A DNA stretch of 64,000 bases from Sialis fuliginosa. Lineage: Eukaryota; Arthropoda; Insecta; Megaloptera; Sialidae. A program made the translations under genes and the position numbers. The stretch lies in contig OY540812.1 in NCBI GenBank assembly GCA_961205875.1, forward strand, positions 17,608,001 through 17,672,000. The letters are read 5' to 3'. Of this stretch, positions 11,698 to 24,976 are shown piece after piece (the first letter of the stretch is position 1; each line of letters starts with the position of its first letter). A model generated the notes under the pieces. That model ran no database searches, was not told the origin of the DNA, and saw only the letters and a list, made by a program, of their open reading frames with translations.

Positions 11698-12266
11698 CAG
11701 TAAAAGCTCTTTATTCGCGGGGTATATGTTCCATAAATATGCCGCGAATACAGAAACCGTGAATACGGAATGGTAATTTATATGGGATTATAGGGGATAC
11801 GTTCCTAGGTGACAAAGTAAATAAACAACTACAATATAAAAAAATCAATTTAATTGAAGTTTTTGACCATATTGATTAATTATTATCTTCAGGCTTAGGC
11901 AATGGTTTAAAAAATTTTGTAATTTTTTATTATTTTGTCTATTGCATAAGAATGCTATTGGGAACATTCCAACCAATTTTCATATATTTGGTAGCATTTT
12001 GAAATACATCCCATACATCCTTAACAACATACTTTAGGCAAAGTTGTAATAAGGTCTATTTTACTTTTTTATTAGTCCATTTGACGGCGTTTACAAAGGA
12101 TATTGGGTTGGATATCTATTGGAATCCTTTTTATTATTATGTATGTACTGATTAGATCCGCGAATAAAGAAATCTTTAGCCGCGAATATAGGAATTGGGT
12201 CGCATTTTTTTAATCCGCGAATAGTGAAAACGCGAATGAAGGAAGCGCGAATAAGGAGCTTTATTG
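11698..12266. mobile_element. pogo/Tigger-like MITE
   Basis: The left end CAGTAAAAGCTCTTTATTCG and the right end, whose reverse complement is CAATAAAGCTCCTTATTCGC, form inverted repeats, each flanked by TA (11696-11697, 12267-12268). CAGT-starting ends with TA targets are typical of pogo/Tigger elements. Subterminal CGCGAATA motifs recur on both sides. No transposase remains. Confidence 0.75.
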
Positions 12267-12268
12267 TA

Positions 12269-13128
12269 TTAAATGTCATTTTGATGTTTTAAATGTTATT
12301 TTGATGTTTTAAATATCATTTTGACGTTTGCATAAATTTAGATTTAGATTGAAACTGTCAAAAAATTAAATATATATGAAAAAAATAATCAGGTGCGTCT
12401 TAAGAAAAATTTCGAACTAATATTTTCTAGTAAAATCGGTTTTTATTTAAATTGTTCAATAATTAACTATCTTTGGTGAATTTAGCACGAGGAAGCACTG
12501 TGCATTTACTTGGCAGATGTTTTTTTAACCGTTTTAGATTTTGGACATTTCACATATCTGTAATCTGTATACAGAAAAAAAAACAATATTAAATCTGTAA
12601 AAGAAATTATTTTCAATGAACTTTCTTTTTCTTTAGCGAAGTTGCTTATAAAACGTGAACTTACAATGCGATTCTTCTAAGAAACCTCATTCATCACACC
12701 AAAAAGCAAACAAAATAAACTAAAGATGTCTTTGCACATCCCTCGAAGAAAGAGTGCATATTGTATATGTGTACTGTATACGTTCGATGTAAGCATCTAT
12801 TTTCAATACATTGTAAATAAGTTGTGAGCCGTTACCACGGTAACGCGCGCCACTCATGTTTGTTGCATTGAAAGTTACACTTTACGGTCCCATTAGGAAA
12901 ATATCTAGCTATGTTGGTGACGTTAGAGTTTAGTTTTTATCTATATTTACATTTAAATGTCGTTTACAATTGGCTATATAGCAGTCGTTGCGAAATGTCA
13001 TGTGCAATTCTCGAACAACGGGAGGAAGTGATGTCCAATTTAAGTGTTATAAATTAATTCACAGATAAGTGAAGTAGCTACATACGTTTTTGAATTGATC
13101 AGTAACCAAAACTAAGGTACTGGCATCA
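12269..13128. other. Gene-free stretch
   Basis: No gene supported. It includes a GC-richer patch (12820-12860) holding an X-box-like palindrome described separately. Confidence 0.4.
12831..12844. promoter_or_regulatory. X-box-like palindrome (RFX site)
   Basis: GTTACCACGGTAAC fits the RFX X-box consensus (GTNRCC, spacer, RGYAAC) on both half-sites. RFX factors use it upstream of ciliary genes. No gene is recognisable close by, so function is only a possibility; one such palindrome may also occur by chance. Confidence 0.3.
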
Positions 13129-13136
13129 GTCTTGGC

Positions 13137-13344
13137 TAGGGTGACCAGATTTTAGTTTTGGTAAACCCTGAGATGTAAAAGAAGACTTATTTTTTATTTT
13201 TATTTTTATTTTCATAAAATTTGTTATAATCTGCACTGTTATGTCCCCTGCCTTTTTTTTAACCGTTTGCAAAACTCGGAGAAATTGTGCCCAAACCCTG
13301 AGCCCGGAGATCCAGTGTGCAAAACCGGAGACCTGGTCACCTTA
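13137..13344. mobile_element. hAT MITE (208 bp)
   Basis: Termini TAGGGTGACCAGATTTT (left) and TAAGGTGACCAGGTCTCC (right, reverse complement) lie between perfect 8-bp duplications GTCTTGGC (13129-13136, 13345-13352). No coding sequence. Confidence 0.92.
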
Positions 13345-13352
13345 GTCTTGGC

Positions 13353-15507
13353 CGCTTTAAGAGCAAGATATACTGTTTTTTAGGATTGATGGGCTTTTTT
13401 GTAATTCTCATGAGCTCATGTTACTAATAAAACAACTACCTCTTTATTAAATCAATTTAATTACCAAAGTTCGTAAATATAGTTTTTTTTTAATTATAGA
13501 TTTTTATTTATGTTTTTTCTCCAGTAATGGATTAAGTAAAACCAGTAAATTGCACTCAGTGATGGATACTTAATGATTAAATATGATAAGTACTACAGCA
13601 CAAATGTTATAAAATAAAGAATCGTAAAATTGTAAACAATATAAAGCAGAGGCTATGATATTATAATAATTAATAAATAAATTACACTAACAATTATTTT
13701 AAATTTCTACCATTTTGACATTCATTGAGATTAGATTATGATATAGTAATAGTAGTAATCAAATATCAACAAATATTTTTAATTTAGTTAATTTAATTAT
13801 GATCCAAGTCTGATGCCAATATCTTATAAAAAATAACAGCGATCGATTTCTGTTGTTGGTTTGCTTTAGGTTATTTATTTTTTATCAGAAGGTTAAGGGG
13901 GCGGGACTTTAATCTTAACAAAAAGTTATTTTAAATGTTAATATTTCACAACGTATTATATCTTTACAGGTATAATGAACATTGAAGCAATAAAATTAAG
14001 ATTGCTAGAATTGAATTTTTTCTTTATATTTTTTCTAGTTACTATTATAATCACATTAACATAATGATGCTATTTATTGAATGTCAAAAATATTTAAATT
14101 ACGTATAAAAGAACGACCAAAATATCGTAACATAAAGTTTTGATTTTAGTTTTGGAATATGATGCTACTTTTATAAACTTTACTCATAAACGTAGTAATA
14201 CACTGTTGAGCTTATATGTATATATTTATAGATTGATGTAGGTATGTAAGTATAACAACCTGTGTAACCTCAATATATATTTTACATAAATAACAGAGCT
14301 GCATTTGAGAAAATGTTAAATTCATTGATATTGAAATTGTTATTTTTGAGGTTAAAAATTTTATTCCTATTTCAAAACCAAAACCTTTAAGTAATTTTAC
14401 TAAACGAATAACAAACACATATTTTTCTCAAAAAACATCGTAAATCAATAAAAAGAATGTTTACATCGTAAAATTTGTTATCTATATAATTGAATCACCC
14501 ATACCGACCTATTAAATTGCCTAGTGTAAACGGGTCTTTGCTGTTGAAGACACATTATATAATGTTTCATGTGTCATATGAGAAATTTATACCGCTTGAG
14601 ATTGGATCTGACAAAAAGAACGGTTTTATAAAGAGAGTACACACACTCACACTAGCAAACACACACACACACCGTCTGAAAAGTGGAGGAATTATGTCTC
14701 CAGACCAATAAACTATAGGTTTCTGGACGAGCAAGAAATTATCTTCATATATTGAACTTCCAGAACAGATTTTCATAAATTCAAATAACAAATTATTATT
14801 TATACTTGACGTTTTTATAATAGAGAATCGAATATTGATGGCCCTTGGTTGCTTTTCTTCGATCTAAAATCATCTATTATATCCGAATATTAAGAAAATT
14901 CGACTGGGTATTGTTTTTATAGCTTAAAATACATTTTAAATAAATTGCTTTGGCCAAGTACCTACAATACTTCTTTTATATAATACATAATATAAATAAA
15001 TGGTTCATTATGTATTCTGAAAGTAAAGCTAAAATTTAAATTTTAGATACGTTTTTTTCCTTTACAACTTTTACTTAAAATATGAAAATAAAAATAAATA
15101 GTATCAAAAATTATACATAGATAGGTATCAATATTTTCTACGACTTTTGTTGCAGATCTTTTTTTTATTGCACTCCGTTTCAAAAATAATCAGAAAAATT
15201 CAAAAATTTATAAGAACAATATCCGTTTCCGGTTTAGGTTACAATCATATCTAAAGTTCCTAAGAACTACAAATTTAAATATTGGTGTTTGTAAGCTTCA
15301 CCGTTCTTACTGTAGAGTAGAACATTCACAGACAGACACACAGATGTTATTGTATCGTATGTGATTCAGAGAGCCTCAAAACATGTAATTATCTAATTTG
15401 AATTTTGATTTTATAGTACATATTCTTAAGAGACGTATAAGTGAAAATGATTTAAACAAAACTGCTATGAAATTTGTGCAAAACTATCAGCAGTGACCAG
15501 TATAATA
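13353..15507. other. Gene-free AT-rich stretch
   Basis: No supported gene. A short CA-rich tract sits at 14640-14672. At 15200-15400 a retroposon-like 3' tail ending in CACAGACAGACACACAG is followed by CCTCAAAACATG. Short open frames have no recognisable domains. Confidence 0.4.
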
Positions 15508-15515
15508 GTTATAGA

Positions 15516-16249
15516 CATAGACATAGAGAATAACATCTGTTCAAAAAGTAAGAGAGAGATGCAGTGTAGTTTGGAATATATCTATATCTTTTTCTAAGAT
15601 CCTGATTGGTAGCTTACTATAGTTCAGGGTAGTATTTCTGTCAGATATATTTTTGTATATCTATCTTGTGATTTTTGTGCAATAAGTTTTTTATTAGAAA
15701 AGTAAATAATATAAACAATAAACATACTATAATAGTTCATATTTTATCGAGGAAATAAAAAAAAAAAACATCAATTGATCTGATAGAAATTTGCAAAATT
15801 ATGAATGGATATTCCGGGAAAATAACATTTTTGCTATTAAATATATATTAATAAAAAATAGTTTACAAACAGCACATACAAGATTTATTTAACAAAATTT
15901 TAAATATTTTTTTTGAGATTAGAACAAGATATTAAAATTGGTTAAAAAAATTCGAAACTTATATTATTTAGAAATCAATAATTGTTTCTTTTTTTAAATA
16001 AATTTTTTTTATAACGTTAATTATTTTAACCTCTTTATATACATATAGTATAATAATATCATATATTAATCAATAGTTGATTAATATATGATAATATCTA
16101 TGAATATTTTTAATATTCGGGACTAAGAATGAAATAGTTACACTCCTGTTTAAAAAAAGGACAAGTATATTCCAAACCTGTTTCTATCTCTTTCTTTTGA
16201 CACGGCTCTGTGTTCGAGTCAGATGCGTGGTCCATTCTCTATGTCTATG
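15516..16249. mobile_element. hAT-like MITE with CATAGACATAGAGAAT ends
   Basis: Inverted termini CATAGACATAGAGAAT are perfect on both sides and flanked by a perfect 8-bp duplication GTTATAGA (15508-15515, 16250-16257). Similarity of the arms extends inward through TTGGAATATA. No transposase. The 8-bp target supports hAT, though the terminal sequence is not a typical CAG start. Confidence 0.88.
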
Positions 16250-16257
16250 GTTATAGA

Positions 16258-16943
16258 AATGATTTTTTATAACATTAAACTGCCTTATATTTTCTTCAAA
16301 ATAAAAACATCAATCCTCAATAACAAATGCGCTGCAGTACTTATAACATATAGTTCAATAAGTTTTCAGTAATGGTCAAAGCTAAATCCAATATGAAATA
16401 AAATGTTCCACTTAAATGATTAGCTGACAAATAACGGGGTCTTCGTTCGACCAATAAAAATGTCAGGAATACGGACCCACGCCACAATTACATTAAAATG
16501 TGTCTTCAATCTTCACGGTGCATTGAACATAGCCTCTGCAAGTGATATGTGAGCCAAAGAAAACAGCAAGATTTACGTACAAGCTGCTTTTGTAGGGTTG
16601 ACATATTTCTCTTATGTTTGTGTGGTAGAACAATTACAAATTTTATTATTTAACCAATTTATTTGTTTTTTTTTGTTATACATTAATACAAAATAATATA
16701 CATACATAAGTGCCGACTTTTAATATTACTTTCAGTAACTCGGTGGAAAAAAAATCGTTGAAAAAAAAATTAAAATGCATTTTTAAGCTGAGGGTCTAAA
16801 ACTCTGAACTTTTAAATTGCATGTTTCTTATTGTTAGCTGCAATTATTTGTGCACTAGGCGCACCCTTTATTGGCCTGAGAATTTACGCCTGGGGGGAGG
16901 GGGGGAGGGATTGATGAACTCCTATGTATACATTAAGATTTAA
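16258..16943. other. Gene-free stretch
   Basis: No gene supported. A G-rich run at 16893-16910 preceded by GCGCACCC looks like a decayed hAT (GGCGCC family) fragment. Confidence 0.35.
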
Positions 16944-17288
16944 TATCTCTACCTCTATAAAAGTTATATTTTTCTACAAGTTACAGGTAAACTCGAAAAC
17001 TACTGAATCGATTTTAATGCAGTTTTCACCAATAGTTGAATCATGTTTCAGTGCATGTTTTTAGCTGTTAATATTTTATGAAAACCTAAGATTTAATATC
17101 ACAAGATCAAAAAAATCTTTTATCAAGTGGTATATTATTTCCATGATGTCACAGCATCCAAATGTCATTTATATAACAACATAGTAGCCATTGAATAAAG
17201 AATTCTATATTAAAGTTTCAATATTTTATTAATTTGGGTGTATAATTAGTGGATATTAACCCGGGTAAAACCGGGTCCAATGCGCTAG
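16944..17288 (+). mobile_element. Non-autonomous Helitron, family 2
   Basis: Begins TCTCTACC after an A and ends in CTAG before a T, the A-T insertion rule of Helitrons. Just before the end is a hairpin CCCGGGTAAAACCGGG, followed by TCCAATGCGCTAG. The same 3' end (GGGTCCAATGCGCTAG) recurs at 50225-50240. No RepHel coding sequence; the element is 345 bp. Confidence 0.72.
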
Positions 17289-18215
17289 TTAGATATAAAT
17301 AAATAGAATTTATTGATAATACAAAAATACAATTATAATAGTTAGTGTCTTTTTTTGTCTATGAAAACTTTTAAGAGTGTGCCTGCCCTCGTGGGGGGGG
17401 GGATATTAAAATGTAGACGGACATCTTATGAAAAGCAGATTTTTTTCCATTTAATTTCATTAATTTTATTTCTCTACAAGCGGGATGTTGAAAAACAATG
17501 TGTAATATAATAGAATTCTATTAAAATACAGGCATGATTGATGAAAAAAACGCACTGTTAATTTAGTTAACTTATTATTTAGATTATAATTATACTATTG
17601 TATATTTCCGTTAAAGGGTATGGTAATAGACTTTTCTAGATTTTGTTTAAAAAATAAATACAATATGAATTATTGCAAAACGTGCTGATGGTAATAACAA
17701 CAATGGATTTCTGTAATACCTACATACATACACATTATAATGTTTGTGTAAGTGAATCGGCAGTGGGCTATATGCATGTGCACAGCTCACTAGATGTGAT
17801 CAGCTTGTCTAGACAGCGGATCATAAAGGTACAAGTTCTGAAATGAAAATCAATCCCGTTTTGTGTATTGTACAATCCTCATCCATCTTCCTACATCACT
17901 TTCCAAGTACTGGAAAGTTTTACATGCATGCAACAGTTTTGTTGTTTAACTCTTTAACCGTTCGCTATTGTGCACGATCGATGTGTTTTACTGTCGATTT
18001 GGAGTTGATCAATTTTTTATGCTTTTTTGACAGGTTTCGTGTATGGGTTGAAGTTTTCATATTTTTGAAGTATAAAGTGAGAACGGTTAGAAAAAACTCG
18101 GTTTATTTAATAAGCTACATATGTACATGATATGTCCAATTTTTTTAATTTTTTTAGTTTTGTAATCAAATAACTTGCATAGTGAAATACTTTTTTAGAG
18201 AACAAAAATAAATAT
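17289..18215. other. Gene-free stretch with one long open frame
   Basis: A 95-aa plus-strand frame at 17843-18130 has no recognisable domain, starts without supporting promoter context and is read as chance. A G-run at 17394-17402 beside GCCTGCCCTCGTG may mark a decayed hAT end. Confidence 0.35.
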
Positions 18216-18229
18216 TCAGTATACAGGAT

Positions 18230-18680
18230 GTCCAAGATGAGCGTGAAATGCATGGGGATTTCGTATACGGTATGATCTTTATATATTGGAAAGTGTGCTA
18301 TTTATTAAACAAAATCCAGATTTATTCAATGATAACAAACATAACTACGACACTAGACATAAACATAATATAAAAACTATTCAAACCCGCAAAGCCATAG
18401 TATATAAAAATGTCATAAATAATACTATTAAAATATTGAATAAGATACCGAAACGTATAACAGATCTTCCAGTCTCTAAAATAAAAGTTGTGTTAAGAGA
18501 ATATCTGATAGAAAAGTGTCACTACAGCTTGCATGAGTTTTTCGACAATGCATAGATCATTAACACTTAATATATATTACCTTTAATTAAACTGTAAAAT
18601 ATTTCTTCTGACTTATTCAATGTACTCTGTACCAACTGAATAAATACACATATTATTATTATTATTATTATTATTATTAT
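18230..18680 (+). mobile_element. 5'-truncated LINE 3' end with (TTA)n tail
   Basis: Contains the carboxy-terminal coding remnant at 18286-18555, a short 3' untranslated part with AATAAA at about 18640, and a tail of TTA repeats at 18651-18680. This is the usual form of a 5'-truncated LINE insertion of the Jockey/CR1 group. The 5' limit is approximate. Confidence 0.75.
18286..18555 (+). pseudogene. LINE reverse transcriptase C-terminal remnant
   Basis: An 89-residue frame with the pattern NYDTRHKHNI, then ILNKIPKRI, then VLREYLIEKCHYSLHEF. This matches the C-terminal tail of insect non-LTR retrotransposon ORF2 proteins, which read HNYNTRxK..., xxNxLPxxI..., FKxxLxxyLLxxxFYSxxEF. Endonuclease and polymerase domains are absent, so this is a dead fragment. 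The methionine at the start is incidental. Clade assignment (Jockey/CR1-like) is tentative. Confidence 0.8.
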
Positions 18681-19945
18681 GAGGTACCGAATTGGTTAAA
18701 TGAGATTCATTATTTGTAAGGAAGAGGTGAGTATTTCTACATCAAAAAATATTAATAATTTTATGTGGTTTAGGCGGTTTTGGACACCATTATTTAAAGT
18801 AATATAATAATAGTAATAATATGTAAGGCTGGGTTTACATTAGGTATTCAAAATTCGACACAATAGTATTTAATTCAACATTTTTGCCACATAAAAATCA
18901 ATTGACGTTGTGACCGTATACATCTGTGACAAACGTGCGTTTAATGTTTTAAAAATTTTTGAAATGTGACTTTTATCTTTTTTATTTTAATTTTTATTTT
19001 CATTTATTTTAAATGTTAGGTATTTCTTAAGTACCTACTTTATTAGTTAAATTCTACATTCAAAAACCCAACTAATTAAATCAAACATTAAATATTTCGG
19101 TGCCCCCTAGAGCGAAATTTAATGGATTTTCGTAAGTTGCGCCTATATTACAACTTTTGATCAGCACACCATTGAACTATCATTTCACCAAGTTGCAAAA
19201 AAAATCAACCAAAACTTTTGTGCGGGTTCTTTTCTTAATAATGGAACGTGTTTGTAAAATTTTTTTTGTGTTTTTAATATTTTTTTTTAAATAACGCACA
19301 TTCAAGTATAAACGTGTCATATACACACAAAGTTAATAATTATTTGATATTGAAGCTGTATGTCGACATTGTTTATTGAATGATATGATCTTATTATATT
19401 AATTAAAAACAATACGAAGGATTTTTCATTGAAAAACAAAGCGTTATTTCAGTATGTTAATATTAATCTACCCGTTAAACTTGGGGGAGGGAGAATATTT
19501 AATTTCATAAGCACTTATATTTTCCATACACCGCATACACGGCAGCGTTTTATTACATGAACATTTTAATTTAATTTAACGTAAACAGAAAATAAAAGAA
19601 GACCTCGGAAAATTAAATAAGTTTTCAAAGCCAACTAAGATATTCATAAGATGTCACGTTTATATGTACAAAGTCCATATCTATATTCGAGATTATCTCT
19701 ACCTACATAAAACTTTCCATATAATTTAGAATTAAAATTCATAGTATGAAAGAAAATAATTTTATCCATGTAATCGCATTTTTTAGCTTTTATATGCATA
19801 TAATATATTCTTGTACAGAAAAAAATTAATAAGGATATGATGTATTGCTTTAGAGTGGTGCAAAATTGGATTATAACAGTAATGTCAAAGTAAATCATTT
19901 TGTTCGTATGAATATAGATAACATTGAATTAACATATGACTTACA
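18681..19945. other. Gene-free AT-rich stretch
   Basis: No gene or paired repeat supported. GGCTGGGTTTACATTAGG at about 18828-18845 and GGTGCCCCCTAGAGCG at about 19100 look like isolated transposon pieces. Confidence 0.35.
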
Positions 19946-19974
19946 TCCTTAATATATATAAAGCTCAACGTCTC

Positions 19975-20044
<70 letters not shown>

Positions 20045-20873
20045 CGTTAGTTACCTTATCACTCGAGAACCACTTATCCGATTTACGAGTTTTTTTTTTT
20101 AATTCATAGGTACGTTCTCTGGCCAGGTTATAGGCTATATTTTTTTACGTTAGGTAACATAACAACAAAGCAGTAACGATAATAGTAAATCAAGTCGGAA
20201 AAAATTTTGCCGTCGGCGCGCTGTTTTGTAATACGCTGCCTAAACCGTTCAATATAGAACAAAATAATGTATTAAAGAATTGTGTAGAATCAAAAGTTCT
20301 ACAATTAAGTCAGCGACACGATATGTCTAACTTTTATATTTAAGCCACAATGACTGCTTTTATGTTACAAAAAAAACATAAAATATTTGGGTTTTGTTTA
20401 CATGGACTTATGACCTGCAAAACATTAATCCTTATCGAAATAAATGATTTCATCGTCATAAGTACTTAATGTAGATATAGTTTGCCATTTACAGCATCCA
20501 ATTTGGTCGTATAGTTTAGAAAATATCTTAAAATATATTTATAAAGGTAACATTTTAAATGTATGGTGTCGTGCCGCATCGAAGCGATGTACATCAGACT
20601 GGATTCGCTTACGTTCGGTAGATATTCGGAGTCCCTCGGCTGACGTTTGAGTTAATTTTGTTTTCAATAATTAACATTTAAATTTAAACAGAACACAAAT
20701 TATTTGTACTTTTTTCTTCTGATTCGTTTTTGTTAGGTAATTCAGGTATTGATAAATTATTATTACAATAATAACTAATCGTGTTTGTACTTAATTAATT
20801 AAACTATATTTTTCAAAAATCCTAAACAATAATTCCGTAGTCTACGCGAGCGAAGCCGCGTGGGCCCAGCTAG
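19946..20873 (+). mobile_element. Non-autonomous Helitron, family 1, copy 1
   Basis: Starts TCCTTAATATATATAAAGCT after an A (19945) and ends CAGCTAG before a T (20874), with a 3' hairpin of CGCG around GAGCGAAGC. It carries an internal (TCTG)n tract at 19975-20044, about 17 units. It shares its 5' half and 3' quarter with copy 2 (56105-57006) and copy 3 (about 50241-50970), but a segment near 20560-20640 differs among all three. No RepHel gene. Confidence 0.85.
19975..20044 (+). repeat. (TCTG)n microsatellite inside Helitron
   Basis: About 17 tandem TCTG units near the 5' end of the Helitron. The copy at 56105 has about 10 and the copy at 50241 about one, so length has changed since the copies diverged. 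Confidence 0.95.
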
Positions 20874-21276
20874 TTATGTATATAAGATAAAAAAATTAAT
20901 ACTCAAAGTGTTATTGCTGACATTTACGCAAAAATAATGTATTATCAGTTTTGGCTTTCTTTAGAAGTGGGATATGACTTATAATTTCGGATTAAATATG
21001 CGATATCGGTTTTGTTTAATATTTGTTAACATATATTTCAATATAGTTTTTTAAAACCATTCATTAGATAATTATTTCTTAACGATGAAAATTAATAAAA
21101 AAATTCAATTTTTTTAATTGTTGATGTATTTTCCATAGCGGAGTGCTTTAAAGATTTTTGTATCATATATAATTTATGGCTATATAAGTCAGAACTAAAG
21201 ATTGGAAAAATAGTTTTTCATCTATTGCGAACAACGGAACTATTGTAATATTTATTATATATCAGCATCGATTTAT
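20874..21276. other. Gene-free AT-rich stretch
   Basis: Nothing recognisable. Confidence 0.5.
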
Positions 21277-23532
21277 AGTCCAGTAAAGGAAGCATTTTGA
21301 CAGGAAATTAAGAGGGCAAGCAATTTTATAATTGATTCTTATAGATTTTGAACCGGAGAATTCGAAAAAAATAACCCGGACAAGCGAAAAGTGGTGCAAC
21401 ACCCTTAAAAATGGGGTTTAAGGGTGAAAACCCCATTTCCAACCGTTTTTTCAATTTATCACATAATCTAAAGCGATGATGGTATATTTTTATGGTTGAT
21501 ATATGTTCAGGACACTCAGACGAATCGATTGTGACCACATATACTAAATTTGACCAAAAATTATCTCTTCCAGAGGGCTTAAAAGACAGAAAAATGCATC
21601 TTTTCGTGGAAAATAGTTTAAAAATTAATAACTTTTGCTAAAATCATCCAAATGACTCGTAACTAGGTTCAAATTGTTCCTGAAGTTCCAAAGAATAATA
21701 ATGAACCATAATTAAAAAAAAAAACTATAGTTTAACCAATAAAAATCGCTAATGTTTAACGGTAAGTAACGTAAATTTTTGAAAAACTATCTTTTTACTA
21801 AAATTTAAATAAAAACATCAGGGTTGAATATTTTTTAGTGAAACTAAGGTAGATACCTTCTATTTGTACATACAAACAAAATGAGACCCCCCAAAATAAT
21901 ATTCAATTATTAGAACGGGTGCAAGCGCGCTTAGAAATACACTGAATTTTTGTTGTATACAATTAAAAAAAATTACATTTTTCCAAACAAAATAATAGAT
22001 TCAGTCCAGTAAAGGAAGTATTTTGGCAGGAAATTAAGAAGGCAAGCAATTTTATGATTGATTCTTATAGATTTTGAACCGGAGAATTCGAAAAAAATAA
22101 CCCGGACTAGCGAAAAGTGGTGCAACACCCTTAAAAATGGGGTTTAAGTGTGAAAACCCCATTTCCAACCGTTTTTTCAATTTATCACAAAATCTGAAGC
22201 GACGATGGTATATTTTTATGATTCATATATGTTCAGGACACTTAGACGAATCGATTGTGACCACATATACTATATTTTGCCAAAAATTACCTCTTCCAAA
22301 GGGCTTAAAAGACGTAAAAATGCACTTACCCTTAAACATTAGCGATTTTCATTAATTAAACTACTTATATTTTTTTAAATTATGATTGGCCATTATTCTT
22401 TGAAACTTCAGGAATAATTTGAGCCTAGTTACGAGTCATTTGGATGATTTTAACAAAAGTTATTAATTTTTAAACTATTTTTCCCGAAAAAATGCATTTT
22501 TACGTCTTTTAAACCCTTTGAAAGACGTAATGTTTGGCCAAATTTAGTATATGTGGTCACAATCGATTCGTCTAAGTGTCCTGAACATATATCAATCATA
22601 AAAATATACCATCGTTGCTTTAGATTTTGTGATAATTTGTAAATGGGCTTTTCACCTTTAAACCCTATTTTAAGGGTGTTGCACCACTTTCCGCTAGTCC
22701 GGGTTATTTTTTTCGAATTTTTCGGTTCAAAATCTATAAGAATCAATTCGTTTCACTAAAAAATATTTAACCCTGGTGTTTTTATTTAAATTTTAGTAAA
22801 AATGTAGTTTTTCAAGAAATTACGTTACTTACCCTTAAACATTGGCGATTTTTATTGGTTAAACTATTAATATTTTTTTAAATTATGGTTCATTATTATT
22901 CTTTGGAACTTCAGGAACAATTTGACGCTAATTACGAGTCATTTGGATGATTTTAACAAAAGTTATTAATTTTTAAACTATTTTCCCGAAAAGATGCATT
23001 TTTCTGTCATTTAAGCCCTCTGAAAGAGGTAATTTTTAGTCAAATTTAGTATATGTGGTCACAATCGATTCGTCTGAGTGTCCTGAACATATATCAACGA
23101 TAAAAATATACCATCGTCGTTTTAGATTTTGTGATAAATTGAAAAAACGGTTGGAAATGGGGTTTTCACCCTTAAACCCCATTTTTAAGGGTGTTGCACC
23201 ACTTTTCGCTTGTCCGGGTTATTTTTTTCGAATTCTCCGGTTCAAAATCTATAAGAATCAATCATAAAATTGCTTGCCCTCTAAATTTCCCTTTTTCACA
23301 CTTTTCACTGCTTCCTTGACTGGGCTATTAAAAAAAACCGGTTTTGATTAATTGAAGAAACGCTAGAAAACGGGGGTTTTACTCTTAAACCCCTTTTATG
23401 GGTGTACCACTTTTATCTATGATTTTTTTAGAATTCCACACTCTAAAATCTATCTAGAATCGACCATAACATGCTTGTCTCTGAATATTCGGATTTTGAC
23501 ACTTTTTACTACTTCGTTGACTGTACTTTCGA
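21277..23532. repeat. Mosaic array of direct and inverted ~0.5 kb units
   Basis: Five copies of one unit: direct at 21277-21846, direct partial at 22003-22340, inverted partial at about 22325-22749, inverted at about 22752-23326, and a degenerate inverted copy at 23330-23532. Each full copy carries AGTCCAGTAAAGGAAG at one end, the block AAGTGGTGCAACACCCTT, and CGATTGTGACCACATATACT. The outermost two full copies form an inverted pair. Near-identical 70-aa frames (21326-21538 minus and 23055-23267 plus) are translations of this repeat, not genes. It resembles a foldback transposon or a rearranged satellite; no target duplication is clear. Confidence 0.8.
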
Positions 23533-24968
23533 TTAAATCGTAAAAAAATTATTATTGTAAACAATTTTTTAAACTATTGCACAACTATTTTGATTAACAA
23601 TAACTACTTATTAACTATTTTACGGAAAAAATCAACTATATAGTAACTATTTCATTCAAAATAACTAGTATTTTTCCAATCTCTAATAATAATTACTAAA
23701 AATAATCGAGGTACTGAAGTGCGTATTTCCTTTATATTTCTAATTGTAAAAATTAATTATATTAGCAATCAGAGAAGGAACTATTTAATAGTTGTAATAA
23801 ATCTAAATCGAAATGTGATTGTGTGTTTAATAGTGTAATTTGTATGTATTGTCTAAAAATTTTGGGCCCTCTAATATCTGACGCACTGTGCATATTTACT
23901 ATAAATCTGCCATGTGTTTGTTTTTTAAATGAAAAACTAACATTTGGTAAAATATTTGGGGGTCTGTAGCTCCATCACGAAGAATTTCCGGAAAATGTTC
24001 ATATAAACTTTTTTATGCTTTAATATTTTTCTCGATCAACTGTTCAAGTTTATTCCACCTGATATGACCCATCCTGTATATCTAATAAATATTATTTTGT
24101 ACAAGGATGGACTACTTTTGATGGAGTGTCCGATTTATAGGCTTATGTATTATACTAACTTATTCGCGCGACAATAATTTCTCTTTGTGCATCAAATGCT
24201 GAATCGTTTTTATTTCACAATTTTCACTCCTCCGACGGTGGAGTTAGCAATTCCGCGAATGTGAAAACTATAAAATTGACTTTCAGATTCTTTTACAATT
24301 AAAAAAACTATATCAATTTACCAATAAAATCGGAATTTTTGAGGTGAAAAGAGTTCAAAGGTGCTAAATCCTTAATAGAATAAAAACATTCTCAAAGAAA
24401 AAAATATATAACAATTTTTTATATCAAACACATTCCGAGTAATTTAATTGTTTTTTTCCTCTTCGTTCATACTATTTGAAAGTAATTTTAGATACATACA
24501 TATAAAAAGAATTTAAACTGATTTTAAATGAAAAATTCATGATAATCAAAATATTGGGGCGGTCCAGACTAATTACTCTTGCTTACATCTGTTTTATGTG
24601 GTAAGACAAGGATTTTAAAACTTAACGTTTTACAGGAATAAAATTAAAAAAATAGTTATGGAAAACCTAATAATAATTATAAAAATTAATTCATTAATAA
24701 AACTAATAAAATATTTTTGTTATACTACAGACATAAACATAAATGCATGTACAAATATTTTTAATACTTTACATATCTTTACAAGCCACACGTTATTCAC
24801 AATACAGCTTTAATATTAAGTCTTAAATGAGAAAACTTCTGTTACTAAATCACAACTTTAAAATTGTTCAAATCCACTTAATCTGCAATAGGGCTTAAAC
24901 GAATTGTTTTCTGTATTATAATGAAGGCAGCGTTCTCAAATTCTAAAATAACAAAACAATACTTACCT
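23533..24968. other. Gene-free AT-rich stretch
   Basis: No gene, paired repeat or RNA supported. Confidence 0.45.
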
Positions 24969-24976
24969 AATATATT

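Noticed and set aside
17843..18130. 95-aa plus-strand frame
   Set aside because: No recognisable domain or promoter; composition fits chance in AT-rich DNA.
21326..23267. Near-identical 70-aa frames on opposite strands
   Set aside because: They are translations of copies of the repeat unit at 21.3-23.5 kb; other copies have broken or shifted frames, and no domain is seen.
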